From Prochlorococcus sp. AG-402-M23 (GTDB lineage Bacteria > Cyanobacteriota > Cyanobacteriia > PCC-6307 > Cyanobiaceae), in NCBI GenBank assembly GCA_003216575.1, contig QCIR01000001.1, positions 186,001 through 250,000 on the forward strand: DNA of 64,000 bases, given 5' to 3'. Within the stretch, counting starts at the first letter, position 1, and each line of letters starts with the position of its first letter. The notes beneath the pieces were generated by a model. The model was not told the origin of the DNA and made no database searches. It was given only the letters and a program-made list of their open reading frames with translations. The translations under genes and the position numbers were made by a program. Below are positions 10,114-21,522 of the stretch, piece after piece.

Positions 10114-10518
10114 ATGGAAGCACAAAAATATGTAATAGCTATAGCTCTAGCAGAGCAAAATAATAGAAGATTAATGCCTCTTGGAGGAAAAACTCTTGCT
10201 GGAGTTGATACTTTAAGTCAATCTTCTATAAAAGAAGTCGAAAAGATAATACTTGATTTATTACTAAGGTTATTTCAAAGAACTACTGAAGGAAGTCTAA
10301 AAATATCAAACGATAAAACTGGATTATTACTAGCAGAAATTAGTTTTGAAAGTATGCATAAAAATATTCCAGTAATCAAATCAAATTGGATTAATACTGG
10401 AGATACAGATACTTTAATAGAGAAATTAAAATCAATATGTTCCAACCTTTGGGGTGTTAAATTCAAAAAACATGAAGGAATAATGTTTAATGACTTAATA
10501 AATAAGAACCTATCCTGA
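10114..10518 (+). CDS. Hypothetical protein
   Basis: 134 aa ORF. Confidence 0.55.
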   Translation: MEAQKYVIAIALAEQNNRRLMPLGGKTLAGVDTLSQSSIKEVEKIILDLLLRLFQRTTEGSLKISNDKTGLLLAEISFESMHKNIPVIKSNWINTGDTDTLIEKLKSICSNLWGVKFKKHEGIMFNDLINKNLS

Positions 10519-10638
10519 AATCTTTGATTGAGCTTTCTCAGCCTTACGAATAATCTTCCGAGCCTCTTCACGAGACATACAAGACTCAGCTTTAGTTTGC
10601 AACTTTATAAGTTTTGCATGCTGCTTCTCCAACTTCAT
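10510..10638 (-). CDS. Small basic ORF (42 aa)
   Basis: MKLEKQHAKLIKLQTKAESCMSREEARKIIRKAEKAQSKISG*; convergent 9-nt overlap with 10114..10518. Confidence 0.45.
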   Translation of the reverse strand: MKLEKQHAKLIKLQTKAESCMSREEARKIIRKAEKAQSKISG

Positions 10639-10735
10639 AAAACAGTTCAAAGAATTAATTATAAACACAACATTAACATAGTTCTTTTAATTTGTAAATA
10701 AAATAAGTTATCAAATACCAATTAATACAATAATT

Positions 10736-11599
10736 CTAGTGACCTATTCTTTTGTTTGATATGTATCTATGCAGTACAGAAACATCTAATTCACCTAAAC
10801 CGTGTTGCATTAATCTTTGCTCGATTTCTTTCACTCTAGATGCAATTGGCAAATCAATATTTATAGATTTAGCTAGATCAATGGCAATAGATAAATCCTT
10901 ATGATGCAACTCTAATTTAAATCCCAATGGATGTTTATCAATCAACATTGCTTTTGATCTGTTTTCTAATGGCCATGAATTCGCTGCTCCAACTTTTAAA
11001 GCAGCAACCACGTCATCCATAGGCAAATCAAGCAATTTTCCTAATTCCATTGACTCGGCTACTGCTGCATATGTTCCTGCAACTAATATCTGATTAAGAG
11101 CTTTAACTTGTTGACCTTTGCCTACTCCATTAAAGTAAGTAATAGATTTGCCAAGGACCTTAAATATATTTTCAAAAGATAAACAATCTCTTTTGCTGGC
11201 ACCAATAAACAATGACAGTGAACCTTTATGAGCGCCTTCTGTTCCCCCAGAGACTGGACAGTCAACATATAAAATATTTTTCTTGCTTAATTCTTTGTGA
11301 ATAGAAATAGATTTATTAGGACTTATTGTAGAGAAATCAATCACAAAAGAGTTAGGCTTTAATGATTCTGCTACTCCGTTATCTCCAAAAAGAACAGATT
11401 CAACCGCATTATCATCAGTAACGCAAATCAAAAGGCCATCGCAGTCTCTAACAGCTTCTATAGGATCAACAAAATATTTTCTTTTACCGTCTTTATTTCG
11501 TTTAGTTCTCTGATATAAATTCAAATCATAGCCGTTATCTATGAGACGCTCAGACATGGGCTTACCAATAGAGCCAAGACCAATAAAAGCTAGTTTCAT
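10736..11599 (-). CDS. NAD(P)-dependent 3-hydroxyisobutyrate dehydrogenase-family oxidoreductase
   Basis: N-terminal FIGLGSIGKPMSERL; DCPVSGGTEGAHKGSL motif. Confidence 0.88.
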   Translation of the reverse strand: MKLAFIGLGSIGKPMSERLIDNGYDLNLYQRTKRNKDGKRKYFVDPIEAVRDCDGLLICVTDDNAVESVLFGDNGVAESLKPNSFVIDFSTISPNKSISIHKELSKKNILYVDCPVSGGTEGAHKGSLSLFIGASKRDCLSFENIFKVLGKSITYFNGVGKGQQVKALNQILVAGTYAAVAESMELGKLLDLPMDDVVAALKVGAANSWPLENRSKAMLIDKHPLGFKLELHHKDLSIAIDLAKSINIDLPIASRVKEIEQRLMQHGLGELDVSVLHRYISNKRIGH

Positions 11600-11735
11600 G
11601 AAAAACGGATTGTCATTTAAAACGAACTAAGAGTAATAAAAACAGCAAAGGTTTGAACTATTACTATAAAAAATTAATATGCTACCAAAAGAAGAAAATA
11701 TGATGCGATAATTAATTAATTGAATACTTAAGAAA

Positions 11736-11954
11736 TTGACTAATCTTACAGATTCCAAGAATGCAACTCATCATTGGTATCCATTCTTGAAGTATCAAGA
11801 GGAATGTGAAGCCGCTGGCAAGGAAGCTAGTGTTAATGATTGGATGAGAGCTTCAGGGCAGCTACAAAACAGAATTGATTTTGAAGAAGCCAAGAAAGCA
11901 GCTGAAGCTGAGGCTCTTAAAGCAAAGGCTGAAGCACCCAAAAAAGAGGCTTAA
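11736..11954 (+). CDS. Hypothetical small Ala/Lys/Glu-rich protein
   Basis: 72 aa ORF with TTG start. Confidence 0.55.
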   Translation: MTNLTDSKNATHHWYPFLKYQEECEAAGKEASVNDWMRASGQLQNRIDFEEAKKAAEAEALKAKAEAPKKEA

Positions 11955-12152
11955 ATAATTAATTATCAATTAAGAAAAACTTTATACATACCACTTTTAA
12001 ATAAGTAAAAAAATTACTTATAGATACTAAGTAAATCTTGTGAAGATCTATCGAACTATTTGAGTCTATGTAATTCCTTTTACTAAAGTTGTCTGATTAA
12101 GGTCCTATGAAATATCATGCCTAAGATAAAGACCATTTTAGATTCTTAAATA

Positions 12153-12488
12153 ATGTCGGAGACCAAAACCCTAAATGTTCTTCTTGCCCCAAAAGGCCAA
12201 TTACAGGGTAATGGACAATTAAGAGAATCCTTTCATGAGAGAAGGTCTCGCAAAGGTGAAGACTATCCTATGTGGTTTCTAGATTCTTCATTAGTTAACA
12301 AATTCAATATCGCTGAGGAAGAAGGTTATGAAGCTGTTATAGCAGAAGATTCAACAACTATTGCTTGGTTAAAACTACGTTTTGGTGGAAAAAGGTTAAC
12401 TAAAACATTAGATATTGAAGAGCTTTGGCAATATGCAAGTGAACCACCTGAGCCTCCAGAAAGAAGAGATATAACACCGCCAAAATAG
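12153..12488 (+). CDS. Conserved hypothetical protein upstream of ferredoxin
   Basis: 111 aa ORF, 7 nt before the next gene. Confidence 0.65.
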   Translation: MSETKTLNVLLAPKGQLQGNGQLRESFHERRSRKGEDYPMWFLDSSLVNKFNIAEEEGYEAVIAEDSTTIAWLKLRFGGKRLTKTLDIEELWQYASEPPEPPERRDITPPK

Positions 12489-12495
12489 ATGTTCA

Positions 12496-12882
12496 ATGAA
12501 AGCAATTCACCAAATAACTATTCATCATAAACAGGAGGGAAAAACATATACCTTTGATGTCCCTGAAGGTGAGTACATCTTGAGAAATTTTGAATCAAAA
12601 GATGAAAATGGACAAATTATCGGAGACACATTGCCATTCTCTTGCAGAAATGGATGTTGTTCAGAGTGCGCAGTTAAGATAATTTCAGGAAAAATGGATC
12701 AACAAGCTTGTATTGGTCTATCCAAAGAGATGAGGGATAAGGGATTCGGTTTGTTATGCGTTTCAAAAGCTATTGGGCCATTGGAATGCGAGACTCAAGA
12801 TGAGGACGAAGTATATAATGCTCAATTTGGTAAATATTTTAAAGGATTGGACACACAAGCGGGTAATCCATTTGATATTTAA
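12496..12882 (+). CDS. 2Fe-2S plant-type ferredoxin
   Basis: CRNGCCSECAVK...LLC cluster ligands. Confidence 0.85.
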   Translation: MKAIHQITIHHKQEGKTYTFDVPEGEYILRNFESKDENGQIIGDTLPFSCRNGCCSECAVKIISGKMDQQACIGLSKEMRDKGFGLLCVSKAIGPLECETQDEDEVYNAQFGKYFKGLDTQAGNPFDI

Positions 12883-12897
12883 TTTATCTAAATAGTC

Positions 12898-14001
12898 TTA
12901 TTTATCTGTCCAAAAATTTAAAATATCCTGACCAGTAAAATTCACATTTTTATCGTATCTCAATGCATTTGTCTTTTCCATTGGGAGTGCAAATTGCTTA
13001 AATATCAAAGTAGCAAATTTTACAAATTTAACTGGTTTTGTTAAACCCTTGGCACCTACAAAAGCTCTGAAAGATTCGATGATTTGGTTTCTCAAATCCC
13101 AAAACTTATTGTCCTCAAGATTAAAAACCCAAGGGAAGGCATTTTTAGATGTGTGGTTTGTTCTTTTTATCACTTCCTCATCAAATTCCTTTGGATCAAT
13201 ACCAAGCAATTCATAAAATTCACCTCTTTCGCAAACTGTCAAAGTGTGAGTGAGAAAAACACTCCACAAGAAGAAACGGCTTAATAACTTACCTCTAAAT
13301 CCTTTGGTGATACCAGGCCAACATCTCATCATTACTGTAAAACAATCACCATGTCTGTTCTCGTCTTGACACCATGGCTCAAAGAAATCAAAAAGAGGAG
13401 CAAAAGCCTGATCTGGATTAGCCTTAAGGTGCCTATCCATCAAGATGTATCTCCAATAGCCAATTTTCTCTGAAAGATACACAGAATAAATTACCCAACT
13501 AATTGGGAACCAAGTCGCTGCTCTTTTTCCGCCTAAATGAGGAAGATCTACTTCAATACCCTCTGCTACTAATGCTCTGCTAAGAAATCCTGCATGCCTA
13601 GCTTCATCTCTAGCTAAAAACTGAAATAGTTTGCCTAGATCCCTATTCCCCTCTTTCTTTAAACGATTTGAAATCTCCTTGAAGAGTAGGAATCCAGAAA
13701 ACTCTGAAATCACTGATCTAACTAAATAACTCTCATAAGTCTCTTTAGCCTTCTGAGGCAATTCTTGTAATCTATCTAGACTTGCCTTCCTATCAAAATG
13801 AGTACAGTTATAATCTGCTTTCATTTCTGAGAGCATTGCTTCAAACTCTTCACGCGCATCAGTTAATTCAGTCTTGGCTGCTTTTTTAAACTCAGTTACG
13901 TAAAAACGAGGGGTTAAAAGGTTTTCATCTAAATGTGGCGGCAACTCATTTGTTCCGCGTGTATCAACTCTTAGTTTTGGTGAAGAAGCTGTTGCGGTCA
14001 T
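12898..14001 (-). CDS. acsF: Mg-protoporphyrin IX monomethyl ester oxidative cyclase
   Basis: TPRFYVTEFKKAAK..., diiron motifs EISNRLKK...DEARHAGF, DENRHGDCF. Confidence 0.95.
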   Translation of the reverse strand: MTATASSPKLRVDTRGTNELPPHLDENLLTPRFYVTEFKKAAKTELTDAREEFEAMLSEMKADYNCTHFDRKASLDRLQELPQKAKETYESYLVRSVISEFSGFLLFKEISNRLKKEGNRDLGKLFQFLARDEARHAGFLSRALVAEGIEVDLPHLGGKRAATWFPISWVIYSVYLSEKIGYWRYILMDRHLKANPDQAFAPLFDFFEPWCQDENRHGDCFTVMMRCWPGITKGFRGKLLSRFFLWSVFLTHTLTVCERGEFYELLGIDPKEFDEEVIKRTNHTSKNAFPWVFNLEDNKFWDLRNQIIESFRAFVGAKGLTKPVKFVKFATLIFKQFALPMEKTNALRYDKNVNFTGQDILNFWTDK

Positions 14002-14227
14002 CTCTAATTATCAAGCAAGAACACAATTGTATGTCTTTATTTGAAAAAAAGGTGAATTTTTTATCACGTAGTAATAGAGCTTTGCCTAAAGCTGCAATAA
14101 AGGAATTAGTAAAAATTAGTATTAAATAAATATTTAATACTTTAGAGAAATAGAATTTAGAAAATAAATAATATTTATAATATGCATTTAATTAGTTATT
14201 AAAATAGAAAACTGGAAAATAAAATGT

Positions 14228-17200
14228 TTAGGTATGAATATCCTGCAAGGCTGCAACGGAAAGACTTTGATTCTGCAATGCCTCGATAGCTTTTACAGCA
14301 GCACTAGCACCTTTTAGGGTTGTCAAAGTTGGGACAGAGTAGTCAAGAGCTGCTTTTCTAAGATATTTATCATCATAAATTGCTTGACGTCCAATTGGAG
14401 TGTTAATTAGCAACTGTACCTTTCCTGATCTAATCATGTCTTCAATATTTGGTCTCCCTTCGTGAACCTTAAGAACCCTTTCTACCTTTAAATCAAATTT
14501 CTCGAGATACTTGGAAGTGCCAGATGTAGCTAAAACAGAAAAACCAAGTTCAATTAATTTTTTTGCTACAGGAATCAATGCAGGTTTATCCCGATCATGG
14601 GTCGACAAGAAAACAAAACCGGAAGTAGGCAATCCCTCACCGGCTGCGAGTTCAGCCTTTGCATAGGCCATTCCAAAAGTATTTGCAGATCCCATAACCT
14701 CGCCAGTTGAACGCATTTCTGGACCTAAAACACTGTCTGAACCAGGAAAACGTTTAAAAGGCATAACAGCCTCTTTTATAGATTGAAGTGGTGGAATTGG
14801 TTCATGATTTAATCCTATATCTATAAGTTTCTTACCTAAAAGCAACTGAGTTGCAATTTTCGCAAGAGGAATTCCAGTAGCCTTAGAAACAAAAGGAACT
14901 GTTCTTGAAGCCCTTGGATTTGCCTCGATAATATAAACAATCTCATTACCCTCATCATCTCTTTTGACAGCAAATTGCAGATTAATTAGCCCAACCACAT
15001 CAAGTTCAGTAGCTAAAGATTTTGTCCAATGCTTAATAGTTTTAATTGATTCTTCAGATAGCGTTATTGAAGGAAGGCAACAGGCTGAATCACCAGAATG
15101 AATACCCGCTGGTTCAATATGCTCCATTAATCCACCAATCACAACATTTTTGCTTACATCACATAACGCATCAACATCGACCTCAATTGCATTCTCTAAA
15201 TATTGATCAATAAGGATTGGATGATCTGGCTCAACGTTCACAGCTTCCTTAATGTATCTTTCCAACTCATCTTGTTCATAGACAATTTCCATAGCTCTGC
15301 CACCGAGAACATATGAAGGCCTAACAACCAATGGATACCCTACTTTAATAGCAACAGCCAATGATTGTTCAAAAGTTCTAGCTAGACCATTTTTGGGTTG
15401 TCTAATATCCAATTTTCTCAAAACCTTGTCAAATTGCTCTCTATCTTCAGCTAAATCAATTGACATAGGTGATGTACCTAAAACCTTTGTTCGTAACTTT
15501 GAGTTTTCCGAATTCTCTAACCAATTGAGAATCGGTAAAGAAAGTTTTAAAGGGGTTTGTCCGCCAAATTGAACTACTATTCCAAAAGGTTCCTCAAATT
15601 CAATAACATTTAAAACATCTTCCAGAGTTAAAGGTTCAAAATAAAGTATGTCGCTTGTGTCATAATCAGTAGAAACAGTTTCAGGGTTACTATTGATCAT
15701 TATTGTTGTAAAATCTTCCTCTTGAGCTTGATAAGAAGCATGACAACAACAATAATCAAATTCTATACCTTGTCCAATACGATTTGGACCTCCCCCCAGA
15801 ATTAAAATTTTGTTTTTATTATCATTTTTAATTTCATTAAGATTAATATTCTTGATTATATTTCCATAGTTATCAATCCTATAGGCATGTCTTTCATATG
15901 TAGAATAATGATATGGTGTATTAGAGGAAAATTCAGAAGCACAAGTGTCAACTGTTTTAAACACAGGTAATATTTTTTGGGAAATTCTTTTAGATCTAAT
16001 TATTAATTCATCAGTATTTAGTGCAAAGGCAATCTGACGGTCAGAAAATCCAAGTTGTTTAAGTTTGAAGAAAAAATTAGGCTCTAATTGACTAATATTT
16101 TTAAGTTTAAGTAATTGATCCTCTGCATTTACTATATTCCTAAGCTTTGATAAGAACCAAGGGTCTATTTTAGAAAAAGAAAAGATTTCATTATCACTAC
16201 GTCCATTCTTCATTGCTAATCGTACATGCATGATTCTATCTGGTGAAGGAGTCCTTAAAAGTCTTTCTAATTCAACAGAAGATACTTTTTGATCAACTCG
16301 ATCACAGCCCCAACCACCTAGGCCTGTTTCTAAAGATCTAATTGCTTTTTGAAAAGATTCTTCAAAACATCTTCCTATTGCCATAGCCTCCCCAACTGAC
16401 TTCATTGAAGTAGTTAGAATTGAAGATGATCCTGAGAATTTTTCAAATGCAAAACGGGGTATTTTAGTAACTACGTAATCAATTGAAGGTTCAAAACAAG
16501 CGGGAGTCTTGCCCGTAATATCATTAATAATCTCATCTAATCTATAACCAACAGCCAAAAGTGCGGCAATTTTGGCAATAGGAAAGCCTGTGGCTTTACT
16601 TGCTAAGGCCGATGATCTACTAACACGAGGATTCATTTCAATTACAATAATCTCACCATTATTTGGATTAATTGCAAATTGAATATTACTTCCACCAGTT
16701 GCTACACCAATTTCTCTAATTATGGAAATTGAATAATCTCTTAAACGTTGATATTCTCTGTCAGTTAGAGTTTGCGCAGGAGCAACTGTAATCGAATCTC
16801 CAGTATGAACTCCCATAGGATCAACATTTTCTATACTGCATATAATTACAACATTATCTGATAAATCTCTCATAACTTCTAACTCAAATTCTTTCCAACC
16901 TAAAAGAGATTTTTCGATAAGTATTTGAGAAACAGGGCTAGCATCTAAGCCAGTTTTACATAATTCTAAAAATTCATCCTGGTTATAAGCAATCCCGCCA
17001 CCACTTCCACCTAATGTAAAAGCAGGACGAATAATTTTAGGGAATGAAGAAATATCATTTCCGACTATTTCAGCTTCCTGGAGATTGGAAGCGATTCCAG
17101 ATGGACATACTTCAACTCCAATATTGTTCATTGCTATTTTAAATAAATTCCTATCCTCAGCTTTTTTAATTGCCTTGAGATCTGCACCAATTAATTCAAT

Positions 17201-17536
17201 ATTGTATTTTTTTAAAATCCCAGATTCTGCTAATTCAACTGAAATATTCAAAGCAGTTTGCCCACCCATTGTGGGTAAGAGAGCATCAGGTCTTTCTATT
17301 TCAATAATCTTCTCAACAACTGAGGCGGTAAGTGGTTCAACGTAAGTCCTATTTGCCGTTTCAGGATCAGTCATTATTGAAGCAGGATTAGAGTTAACTA
17401 AAATGACTTCAAAACCTTCTCTTCTTAGCGCCTTGCAAGCCTGAGTACCGGAATAGTCGAATTCACAGGCCTGTCCAATAACAATTGGACCAGAACCTAG
17501 TATCAAGATCCGACGTATATCTTTACGCCGTGGCAT
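14228..17536 (-). CDS. carB: Carbamoyl-phosphate synthase large subunit
   Basis: 1102 aa; [37 protein letters not shown]; duplicated ATP-grasp domains. Confidence 0.98.
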   Translation of the reverse strand: MPRRKDIRRILILGSGPIVIGQACEFDYSGTQACKALRREGFEVILVNSNPASIMTDPETANRTYVEPLTASVVEKIIEIERPDALLPTMGGQTALNISVELAESGILKKYNIELIGADLKAIKKAEDRNLFKIAMNNIGVEVCPSGIASNLQEAEIVGNDISSFPKIIRPAFTLGGSGGGIAYNQDEFLELCKTGLDASPVSQILIEKSLLGWKEFELEVMRDLSDNVVIICSIENVDPMGVHTGDSITVAPAQTLTDREYQRLRDYSISIIREIGVATGGSNIQFAINPNNGEIIVIEMNPRVSRSSALASKATGFPIAKIAALLAVGYRLDEIINDITGKTPACFEPSIDYVVTKIPRFAFEKFSGSSSILTTSMKSVGEAMAIGRCFEESFQKAIRSLETGLGGWGCDRVDQKVSSVELERLLRTPSPDRIMHVRLAMKNGRSDNEIFSFSKIDPWFLSKLRNIVNAEDQLLKLKNISQLEPNFFFKLKQLGFSDRQIAFALNTDELIIRSKRISQKILPVFKTVDTCASEFSSNTPYHYSTYERHAYRIDNYGNIIKNINLNEIKNDNKNKILILGGGPNRIGQGIEFDYCCCHASYQAQEEDFTTIMINSNPETVSTDYDTSDILYFEPLTLEDVLNVIEFEEPFGIVVQFGGQTPLKLSLPILNWLENSENSKLRTKVLGTSPMSIDLAEDREQFDKVLRKLDIRQPKNGLARTFEQSLAVAIKVGYPLVVRPSYVLGGRAMEIVYEQDELERYIKEAVNVEPDHPILIDQYLENAIEVDVDALCDVSKNVVIGGLMEHIEPAGIHSGDSACCLPSITLSEESIKTIKHWTKSLATELDVVGLINLQFAVKRDDEGNEIVYIIEANPRASRTVPFVSKATGIPLAKIATQLLLGKKLIDIGLNHEPIPPLQSIKEAVMPFKRFPGSDSVLGPEMRSTGEVMGSANTFGMAYAKAELAAGEGLPTSGFVFLSTHDRDKPALIPVAKKLIELGFSVLATSGTSKYLEKFDLKVERVLKVHEGRPNIEDMIRSGKVQLLINTPIGRQAIYDDKYLRKAALDYSVPTLTTLKGASAAVKAIEALQNQSLSVAALQDIHT

Positions 17537-17656
17537 TTGAATTTCTTGTAAACTTCATTTATGTCACACATTCTAGGCATCTGTTTATCATCTACTGTCT
17601 AGATCGGCAAACTACTATTAAAGTTTAACTAACTTTCCGACCAAGAAACAAAGAGT

Positions 17657-18292
17657 ATGAGCGAACTACAGCGCCTAAAAGGGCTGCTGCCACCTGAAAA
17701 CCAAAGCTGGGTATTCATTGAAGCCGCAGCAGCAATAGATCCTCCTCTAATCACGCTTGAGGAAATTGGGCGAGATGAAGTGGAGATTCAAGTTGACCTT
17801 GAGCAATGGGACTACTTAGCCCAAGATCATAGAAATTTATTGTTTTGGCATGAAGTGGGACGCATTCAAAATGACACCATCCCTAGAGATGGGTGGGAAA
17901 TGGCTGCTCTGGCAATAGGTTTAGGAGGAGCTATTGGTGAATTATGGGTTCAAGATGGATTACTACTTTTAATGGCACTTGGATTATCAGGTTTTGCAGG
18001 TTATAGACTTTATTTAAAAAATAATTCAGAGAAGCGATTACAAGATGCGATATCGGCAGACGAGAGAGCGATTGATCTAGCATGCAGATTTGGATATAGC
18101 GTTCCAAATGCTTATAAAAGTCTTGGTGGTGCATTAAAAGATTTAGTAGAAAAATCTAGAAAGAAAAAAAAGCGAACATTTTACGAAGATAGACTAGAAG
18201 CACTAAGAAAGAGTGCTGAACGAGCTCGCGCAGAAATGGCATCTCAAGAGGGATCTAAAAAATCAGTTACTAGTGAAAATGTTTATGGATAG
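17657..18292 (+). CDS. DUF3318 domain protein
   Basis: 211 aa cyanobacterial family pattern (LPPENQSWVFIEAAAAIDPPLI). Confidence 0.75.
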   Translation: MSELQRLKGLLPPENQSWVFIEAAAAIDPPLITLEEIGRDEVEIQVDLEQWDYLAQDHRNLLFWHEVGRIQNDTIPRDGWEMAALAIGLGGAIGELWVQDGLLLLMALGLSGFAGYRLYLKNNSEKRLQDAISADERAIDLACRFGYSVPNAYKSLGGALKDLVEKSRKKKKRTFYEDRLEALRKSAERARAEMASQEGSKKSVTSENVYG

Positions 18293-18659
18293 TAATAGGT
18301 TAGTCGAACTAGCTGCAGTAGCTTGCGATGATAGAAAAGCAGGTGATATAAAACTTTTAAAAATTGATGAAGTATCAAGTATTGCTGATTGGATATTAAT
18401 TACTGAAGGACTTTCCGACGTTCAAGTAAGAGCAATAGTTAATAATGTTGAGAAGGCAATGAGAGAGGAAGCAGACCTGCTTCCTCTTCGAAAAGAAGGA
18501 ATAAATGAAGCGAAATGGGCATTATTAGATTATGGAGACCTTATAATTAATGTCTTTCAACCTAATGAAAGAAAGTTCTATGATTTAGAATCATTTTGGA
18601 GCAATGGAATTATTCATAATTTTATAAATAATAAATTAACCGCTTTAATAGATGAATAA
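18279..18659 (+). CDS. rsfS: Ribosome silencing factor
   Basis: DWILITEGLSDVQVRAIVNNVEKAM, LLDYGDLIINVF; likely start at 18279 or 18285, not 18213. Confidence 0.9.
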   Translation: MFMDSNRLVELAAVACDDRKAGDIKLLKIDEVSSIADWILITEGLSDVQVRAIVNNVEKAMREEADLLPLRKEGINEAKWALLDYGDLIINVFQPNERKFYDLESFWSNGIIHNFINNKLTALIDE

Positions 18660-19149
18660 AATAATATGTCCTGTGCCACTAAACCAAAGGCCATTAAATG
18701 AATTTAATAGTATAAGAAATTCATGGATAATATCCTGGCCTTTTCTAGAAAGAAATGTCTTCTACAGGAAATTAACAGTTAGTTGGTTATTCATTACGCC
18801 AATTAGTTTTACAATATCGTATGGAAGTGATTACCTGAAAAACAACTTTTTTGAACTTATATTTATAAGCGTTACTGCATCTCTTGCTTTTCCTATATTA
18901 TTACTAATTAGGCAATGGTTAAGTTGGTTATACATATATAAACGCCTCAATTCTGAAAACATTGAATATGAAGAGTCTGGTTGGTATGATGGACAGACTT
19001 GGGAAAAACCAATTGAATGGAGAGCAAAAGATTTACTTATAGCTCAACACCAAATCAAACCCATTTTAAGTCATTTAGAAGTGATAATAATACTCTTATT
19101 ATCACTTCTTATTTCTTCATTATTATTTTTAATTTTAGGAATGCATTAA
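18652..19149 (+). CDS. CGLD27/Ycf36-like (DUF1230) protein
   Basis: CPVPLNQRPLNEFNSIRNSWIISWPFL. Confidence 0.85.
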   Translation: MNKIICPVPLNQRPLNEFNSIRNSWIISWPFLERNVFYRKLTVSWLFITPISFTISYGSDYLKNNFFELIFISVTASLAFPILLLIRQWLSWLYIYKRLNSENIEYEESGWYDGQTWEKPIEWRAKDLLIAQHQIKPILSHLEVIIILLLSLLISSLLFLILGMH

Positions 19150-19152
19150 TAT

Positions 19153-20115
19153 ATGAATTTACAAGATAATTTTTCGAATCTAGGTAACAATTCTTTGAAA
19201 GTTCTAGTTAAAAGAGGCTCAAGTGTTGAATCCATTCATAGAGCCCATGCTTCAATATGTGATACGAAAGGTAGGACATTAATGAAAGCTGGCTCATGCG
19301 AATATGAAACTTTTATACGATCAGCATTAAAGCCTTTCCAAGCCTTGCCTTTCCTTACAAGTGGTGCTTCGGAAAAATATAATTTAGATAATAAGACATT
19401 AGCTTTGGCATGTGGTTCTCATAGTGGGTCGTCAGTTCAAGCAAGAACCGCCTTCAAGCTCCTCTGGAATGCAGATATAGATATAAAAGAGCTGAAATGC
19501 CCAATCCCTCAAAATAGAGAAAGCAAACTTCAACATAATTGCTCAGGAAAACATTCAGCATTTCTTGCAACCTGCAAAAAAATGAACTGGGATCTTGATA
19601 GCTATTTAATGGGACATCATCCACTGCAGAAAGAAATTTTCAGACGAGTTTCCGATTTACTCAAAATACCAGCTGAAGAATTAATTGCAGAAAGAGATGA
19701 CTGTGGAGCTCCAACTTTACTTTTACGTTTATCTCAAATGGCTATTTTATATGCTCATTTATCTAGATCTGACCAACCTGAATTTGAGAAAATAACTCGT
19801 GCCATGACAAATCATCCAGACCTTGTCGCTGGAGAAGGATATTTTGATTCAGAATTAATAAAAAGAGGTCACAATCAAATCATCAGCAAAGGTGGAAGTG
19901 AGGGCATTCAATGTATTGGTCTTTTAGGAGAAGGTATTGGCCTATCAATAAAGGTTGAAGATGGATCAAAAAGGGCAAAACATGCTGTAGCTATACATCT
20001 TCTTCGACAGCTCGAATGGATTACACCATCGGCAATTGAAGAACTAGATGAAATCATCCTTCAAAAAAAGCCAGGTATTTATATAGAAGTTGAAGGACAA
20101 TTAAAGGTCCCCTAA
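19153..20115 (+). CDS. L-asparaginase II family protein
   Basis: VKRGSSVESIHRAHASICDTKGR; HNCSGKHSAFLATC. Confidence 0.85.
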   Translation: MNLQDNFSNLGNNSLKVLVKRGSSVESIHRAHASICDTKGRTLMKAGSCEYETFIRSALKPFQALPFLTSGASEKYNLDNKTLALACGSHSGSSVQARTAFKLLWNADIDIKELKCPIPQNRESKLQHNCSGKHSAFLATCKKMNWDLDSYLMGHHPLQKEIFRRVSDLLKIPAEELIAERDDCGAPTLLLRLSQMAILYAHLSRSDQPEFEKITRAMTNHPDLVAGEGYFDSELIKRGHNQIISKGGSEGIQCIGLLGEGIGLSIKVEDGSKRAKHAVAIHLLRQLEWITPSAIEELDEIILQKKPGIYIEVEGQLKVP

Positions 20116-20167
20116 CACAAACAAAGTAATCATTTACGTCACATAAAGATGTATGCTTTATTCACGA

Positions 20168-20244
<77 letters not shown>

Positions 20245-20250
20245 ATTTTT

Positions 20251-20271
20251 AAAGCCCTCAGGGGCTTTTTT
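20251..20271 (+). terminator. Rho-independent terminator after tRNA-fMet
   Basis: AAAGCCCTCAGGGGCTTTTTT stem plus T-run. Confidence 0.75.
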
Positions 20272-20280
20272 AATGCATTT

Positions 20281-20388
20281 TTATATATTTAAGGCAGTAG
20301 CTAAAACGAAGAAAAGAAAAAGAGAGATCCAAGTTATATTTTTATCCTCTTTTTCAAATGCGCCGGTTCGAAGTACAAATATAGTCAC
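20281..20388 (-). CDS. Possible 35-aa single-TM ORF
   Basis: GTG start; (M)TIFVLRTGAFEKEDKNITWISLFLFFVLATALNI*. Confidence 0.35.
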   Translation of the reverse strand: MTIFVLRTGAFEKEDKNITWISLFLFFVLATALNI

Positions 20389-20424
20389 TCAAGGACTGGA
20401 AAGAAAAAAATAAGAAATTACAAG

Positions 20425-21471
20425 CTATTTATAACCGTGAGGATTTCTTCTTTGCCAATTCCAGCTGTCATTGCAGATCTGCTCTAGTGACCTTTTGGGA
20501 ACCCAACCTAACAACTTCTTAGCCTTTTTAATATCTGCGAAACATTTAGCGACATCACCATCCCTTCGTTTTTGAATTGAGAATGGAATTTTCATACCGG
20601 TAGATAATTCGAACTGATTAATTATTTGAAATACTGAGTATCCATTCCCTGAACCTAAATTAATAAATTCAAAACATGATTCTTTTGAATTTAAAAAATC
20701 TATTGCTTTTATATGGCCTTCGGATAAATCCATAATATGTATATAGTCTCGAACACCTGAACCATCATCGGTATCCCAATCATCCCCGAAAACCTTTAAT
20801 GAATCTCTTCTTCCAACAGCCACCTGAGATATATAAGGAAACAAATTACTTGGTATACCAATTGGATCTTCCCCAATCATTCCTGATGGATGAGCCCCAA
20901 CAGGATTGAAATAACGCAGAGAACAAATTTTCCAGGAATTCATATTAGATTTATATAAATCACAAAACATATTTTCAATTGCGACCTTGGTTCTTCCATA
21001 AGGATTAATAGGGGACAATTGATGATTTTCATCAATAGGAACAGAATCAGTTAAACCATAGATAGTCGCACTACTACTAAAAACTATTGAATAACATTTA
21101 TATTCATTCATAGTGGCTATTAGATTTTTTGCTCCACATACATTTACATCCCAATAGTGAAGAGGGTTAGTCAATGATTCAGATACAGATTTTAAGCCAG
21201 CCAGATGAATAACTGTTTGTATTGGTTTATTATCAATAATTGAATCATTGAATATCTTTTCTAAAAGATTTTTATCTCTGATATCACCAGTTATAGTATT
21301 TAAATTAAAATTAAAACTCTTTGTAAGTAAATAGTTACTAATTGCCTTCGTTACCTTAGATGAACTATTAACAAAAGAGTCTAGAATAACAACATCATAT
21401 CCTTTTTGAAGCAATAACAATGCTATATGTGAACCTATAAAACCTGCTCCACCAGTTAAAAGAACCCTCAT
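20425..21471 (-). CDS. galE: UDP-glucose 4-epimerase
   Basis: TGGAGFIGSHIALLLL; GE/YxxxK-type SDR; GEDPIGIPSNLFPYISQVAVGRR. Confidence 0.95.
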   Translation of the reverse strand: MRVLLTGGAGFIGSHIALLLLQKGYDVVILDSFVNSSSKVTKAISNYLLTKSFNFNLNTITGDIRDKNLLEKIFNDSIIDNKPIQTVIHLAGLKSVSESLTNPLHYWDVNVCGAKNLIATMNEYKCYSIVFSSSATIYGLTDSVPIDENHQLSPINPYGRTKVAIENMFCDLYKSNMNSWKICSLRYFNPVGAHPSGMIGEDPIGIPSNLFPYISQVAVGRRDSLKVFGDDWDTDDGSGVRDYIHIMDLSEGHIKAIDFLNSKESCFEFINLGSGNGYSVFQIINQFELSTGMKIPFSIQKRRDGDVAKCFADIKKAKKLLGWVPKRSLEQICNDSWNWQRRNPHGYK

Positions 21472-21522
21472 AATAAGTGTTTAATTTAATAATCTAAACT
21501 TGATTAGACACGTAAATTAAAA

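Noticed and set aside
10275-10571. 98-aa minus-strand ORF
   Set aside because: Antisense to 10114..10518 and conflicts with the better 42-aa ORF at 10510..10638
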